A DNA stretch of 23,437 nucleotides from Cloacimonetes bacterium UBA4175 (GTDB lineage: Bacteria; Cloacimonadota; Cloacimonadia; Cloacimonadales; Cloacimonadaceae): NCBI GenBank assembly GCA_002379855.1, contig DFUX01000091.1, positions 1-23,437 on the forward strand. The letters run 5' to 3'. Every line of letters starts with the position of its first letter. The first letter of the stretch is position 1. Positions 22,636 through 23,437 of the stretch are shown piece by piece. A program made the translations under genes and the position numbers. The notes under the pieces were generated by a model, which saw only the letters and a list, made by a program, of their open reading frames with translations, was not told the origin of the DNA and did not search any database.

Positions 22636-23352
22636 TTAAAACAGGACAGTTGCTTTCACAAAGGGCATCAGCAGGAGATTGCCCTGATCCGCATCGCCCA
22701 CAAAGCGCATGCCGCCCAAGTCCACACTTACCATTTTCCCTTTGATACGGACACCGACGATAAACATCCCGAAATTATCACTTTCATCCTCGTCTTCCGA
22801 ATCTGTATCGTCGGGACTGTCCTTGATTCTCAGGGGCGGTAAAATAACGTCCGCCATACCGTTGACGCGGTTTGAGAAACGCACTATCCCGCCCGTGCCC
22901 ATGACGCCCCAAAGGTAGTCTGGTTTATCCATATCGCCGTACAGCATACCTGCCAGATGAAGGCTGCCGCGTCCGTTGCCACTGTTGTTGCCAAAGCTCA
23001 CCACGTTGCCCAGGGTATAGACCTCCTCTATGGGCGTGAAAGTTCCCCAGGCCGCGCTTTCCAGGCTTGGGGCCCGGAAGTAGTTGAACTTCGCGCCCGC
23101 GGTGATAGTCTTGGCCATTTCCACATTATAGGGGAAACCCATGCCCATGCTCAGATGCAGCCGGTCGCTGAGCGCGTGGGAATACTGTAAAATCACCAAT
23201 TCGTAATCGATAAACGAGGATGAGCCTTTGGGCATTGTGTAGGCTGTGGGAATAACGAAAACGGATTGATTGGCGGCGTAGAACTCCCCGTCAGCCGCGC
23301 CCAGAAAGGACAGCGCGCAAAGCAGGGCACAAAGGGAAGCAAGCTTTTTCAT
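22636..23352 (-). CDS. Beta-barrel-like exported protein, tandem paralog 1
   Basis: The ATG at 23352 is chosen because AAGGAG lies eight bases upstream and the protein then starts with a signal peptide (MKKLASLCALLCALSFLGAADGEF); an upstream ATG at 23400 adds 16 residues before it. The protein is 238 residues of predicted beta strands and ends in KATVLF with a terminal Phe. It differs from its paralog by a very acidic loop, DSPDDTDSEDEDESDN, between two strands, probably surface exposed and possibly cation-binding. No family is recognised and function is unknown. It is the first gene of a two-gene minus-strand unit. Confidence 0.75.
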   Translation of the reverse strand: MKKLASLCALLCALSFLGAADGEFYAANQSVFVIPTAYTMPKGSSSFIDYELVILQYSHALSDRLHLSMGMGFPYNVEMAKTITAGAKFNYFRAPSLESAAWGTFTPIEEVYTLGNVVSFGNNSGNGRGSLHLAGMLYGDMDKPDYLWGVMGTGGIVRFSNRVNGMADVILPPLRIKDSPDDTDSEDEDESDNFGMFIVGVRIKGKMVSVDLGGMRFVGDADQGNLLLMPFVKATVLF

Positions 23353-23388
23353 CGACTCATCTCCTTGTCGGAATATACCTTGCAGGAC

Positions 23389-23416
23389 AATATAAACCAT
23401 TTTCCGCGCAAGGCAA
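23389..23416 (-). promoter_or_regulatory. Promoter for the tandem barrel genes
   Basis: On the minus strand TTGCCT (23411-23416), a 16-base spacer and TATATT (23389-23394) match consensus at four and five of six positions. Transcription would begin roughly 30 bases before the ATG at 23352. Confidence 0.55.
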
Positions 23417-23437
23417 GCCCGATCGCTTAAATAATCC

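Overview
The window looks like a chromosomal segment of a diderm, probably anaerobic bacterium of the FCB superphylum; Candidatus Cloacimonadota is my best guess. The basis is the mix of gene types: LptE, LolA and FtsK house-keeping genes, many exported thioredoxin-fold proteins, a protein ending in a type IX-secretion-like (Por/FlgD-like) sorting domain, and small beta-barrel proteins ending in Phe. The taxonomic call is an inference. Most of the window is GC-rich and densely packed; by eye, roughly 200-3340 is clearly AT-richer.

Region 1-3890 is an accessory island. A two-gene restriction-modification cassette on the minus strand (an amino-methyltransferase at 1347-2933, then a TdeIII-type endonuclease at 297-1343) is followed by a small DUF3147 membrane protein on the plus strand. 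The island is bracketed by two inverted copies of a hairpin repeat (112-183 and 3727-3785). The copies share their outer arms exactly, and their stems differ by a compensatory base pair.

Region 3893-5022 (minus strand) holds a PTS EIIA-like protein with an N-terminal helix-turn-helix, tightly coupled to purE. Region 5118-12943 (plus strand) is a nearly gapless envelope and house-keeping run: LptE-like lipoprotein, RluB-type pseudouridine synthase, YchF-like ATPase, FtsK, LolA, mannose-1-phosphate guanylyltransferase, an exported protein with a two-cluster ferredoxin domain, and an EamA transporter.

Region 12991-21818 is the most distinctive part: a set of envelope thiol-redox and surface proteins. 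DsbD moves electrons across the inner membrane. It is coupled by a 4-nt overlap to a lipoprotein with a CPNC thioredoxin fold. After a regulatory gap with an unusual symmetric four-half-site element (16041-16089) and a good promoter (16149-16177) comes a second run: a TlpA-like thioredoxin with a Cys-rich tail, an outer-membrane barrel, an Omp28-like protein without CxxC but with a surface sorting domain, a large TlpA-domain protein, and a ComEA-like DNA-binding protein. I infer that DsbD supplies reducing power to several dedicated periplasmic or outer-membrane thioredoxin-like proteins, perhaps for maturing surface-sorted proteins; this is untested.

Region 21874-23352 (minus strand) holds two tandem paralogous beta-barrel-like proteins of unknown function, probably from one promoter at 23389-23416. 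No tRNA, rRNA, CRISPR array, transposase or integrase was seen.
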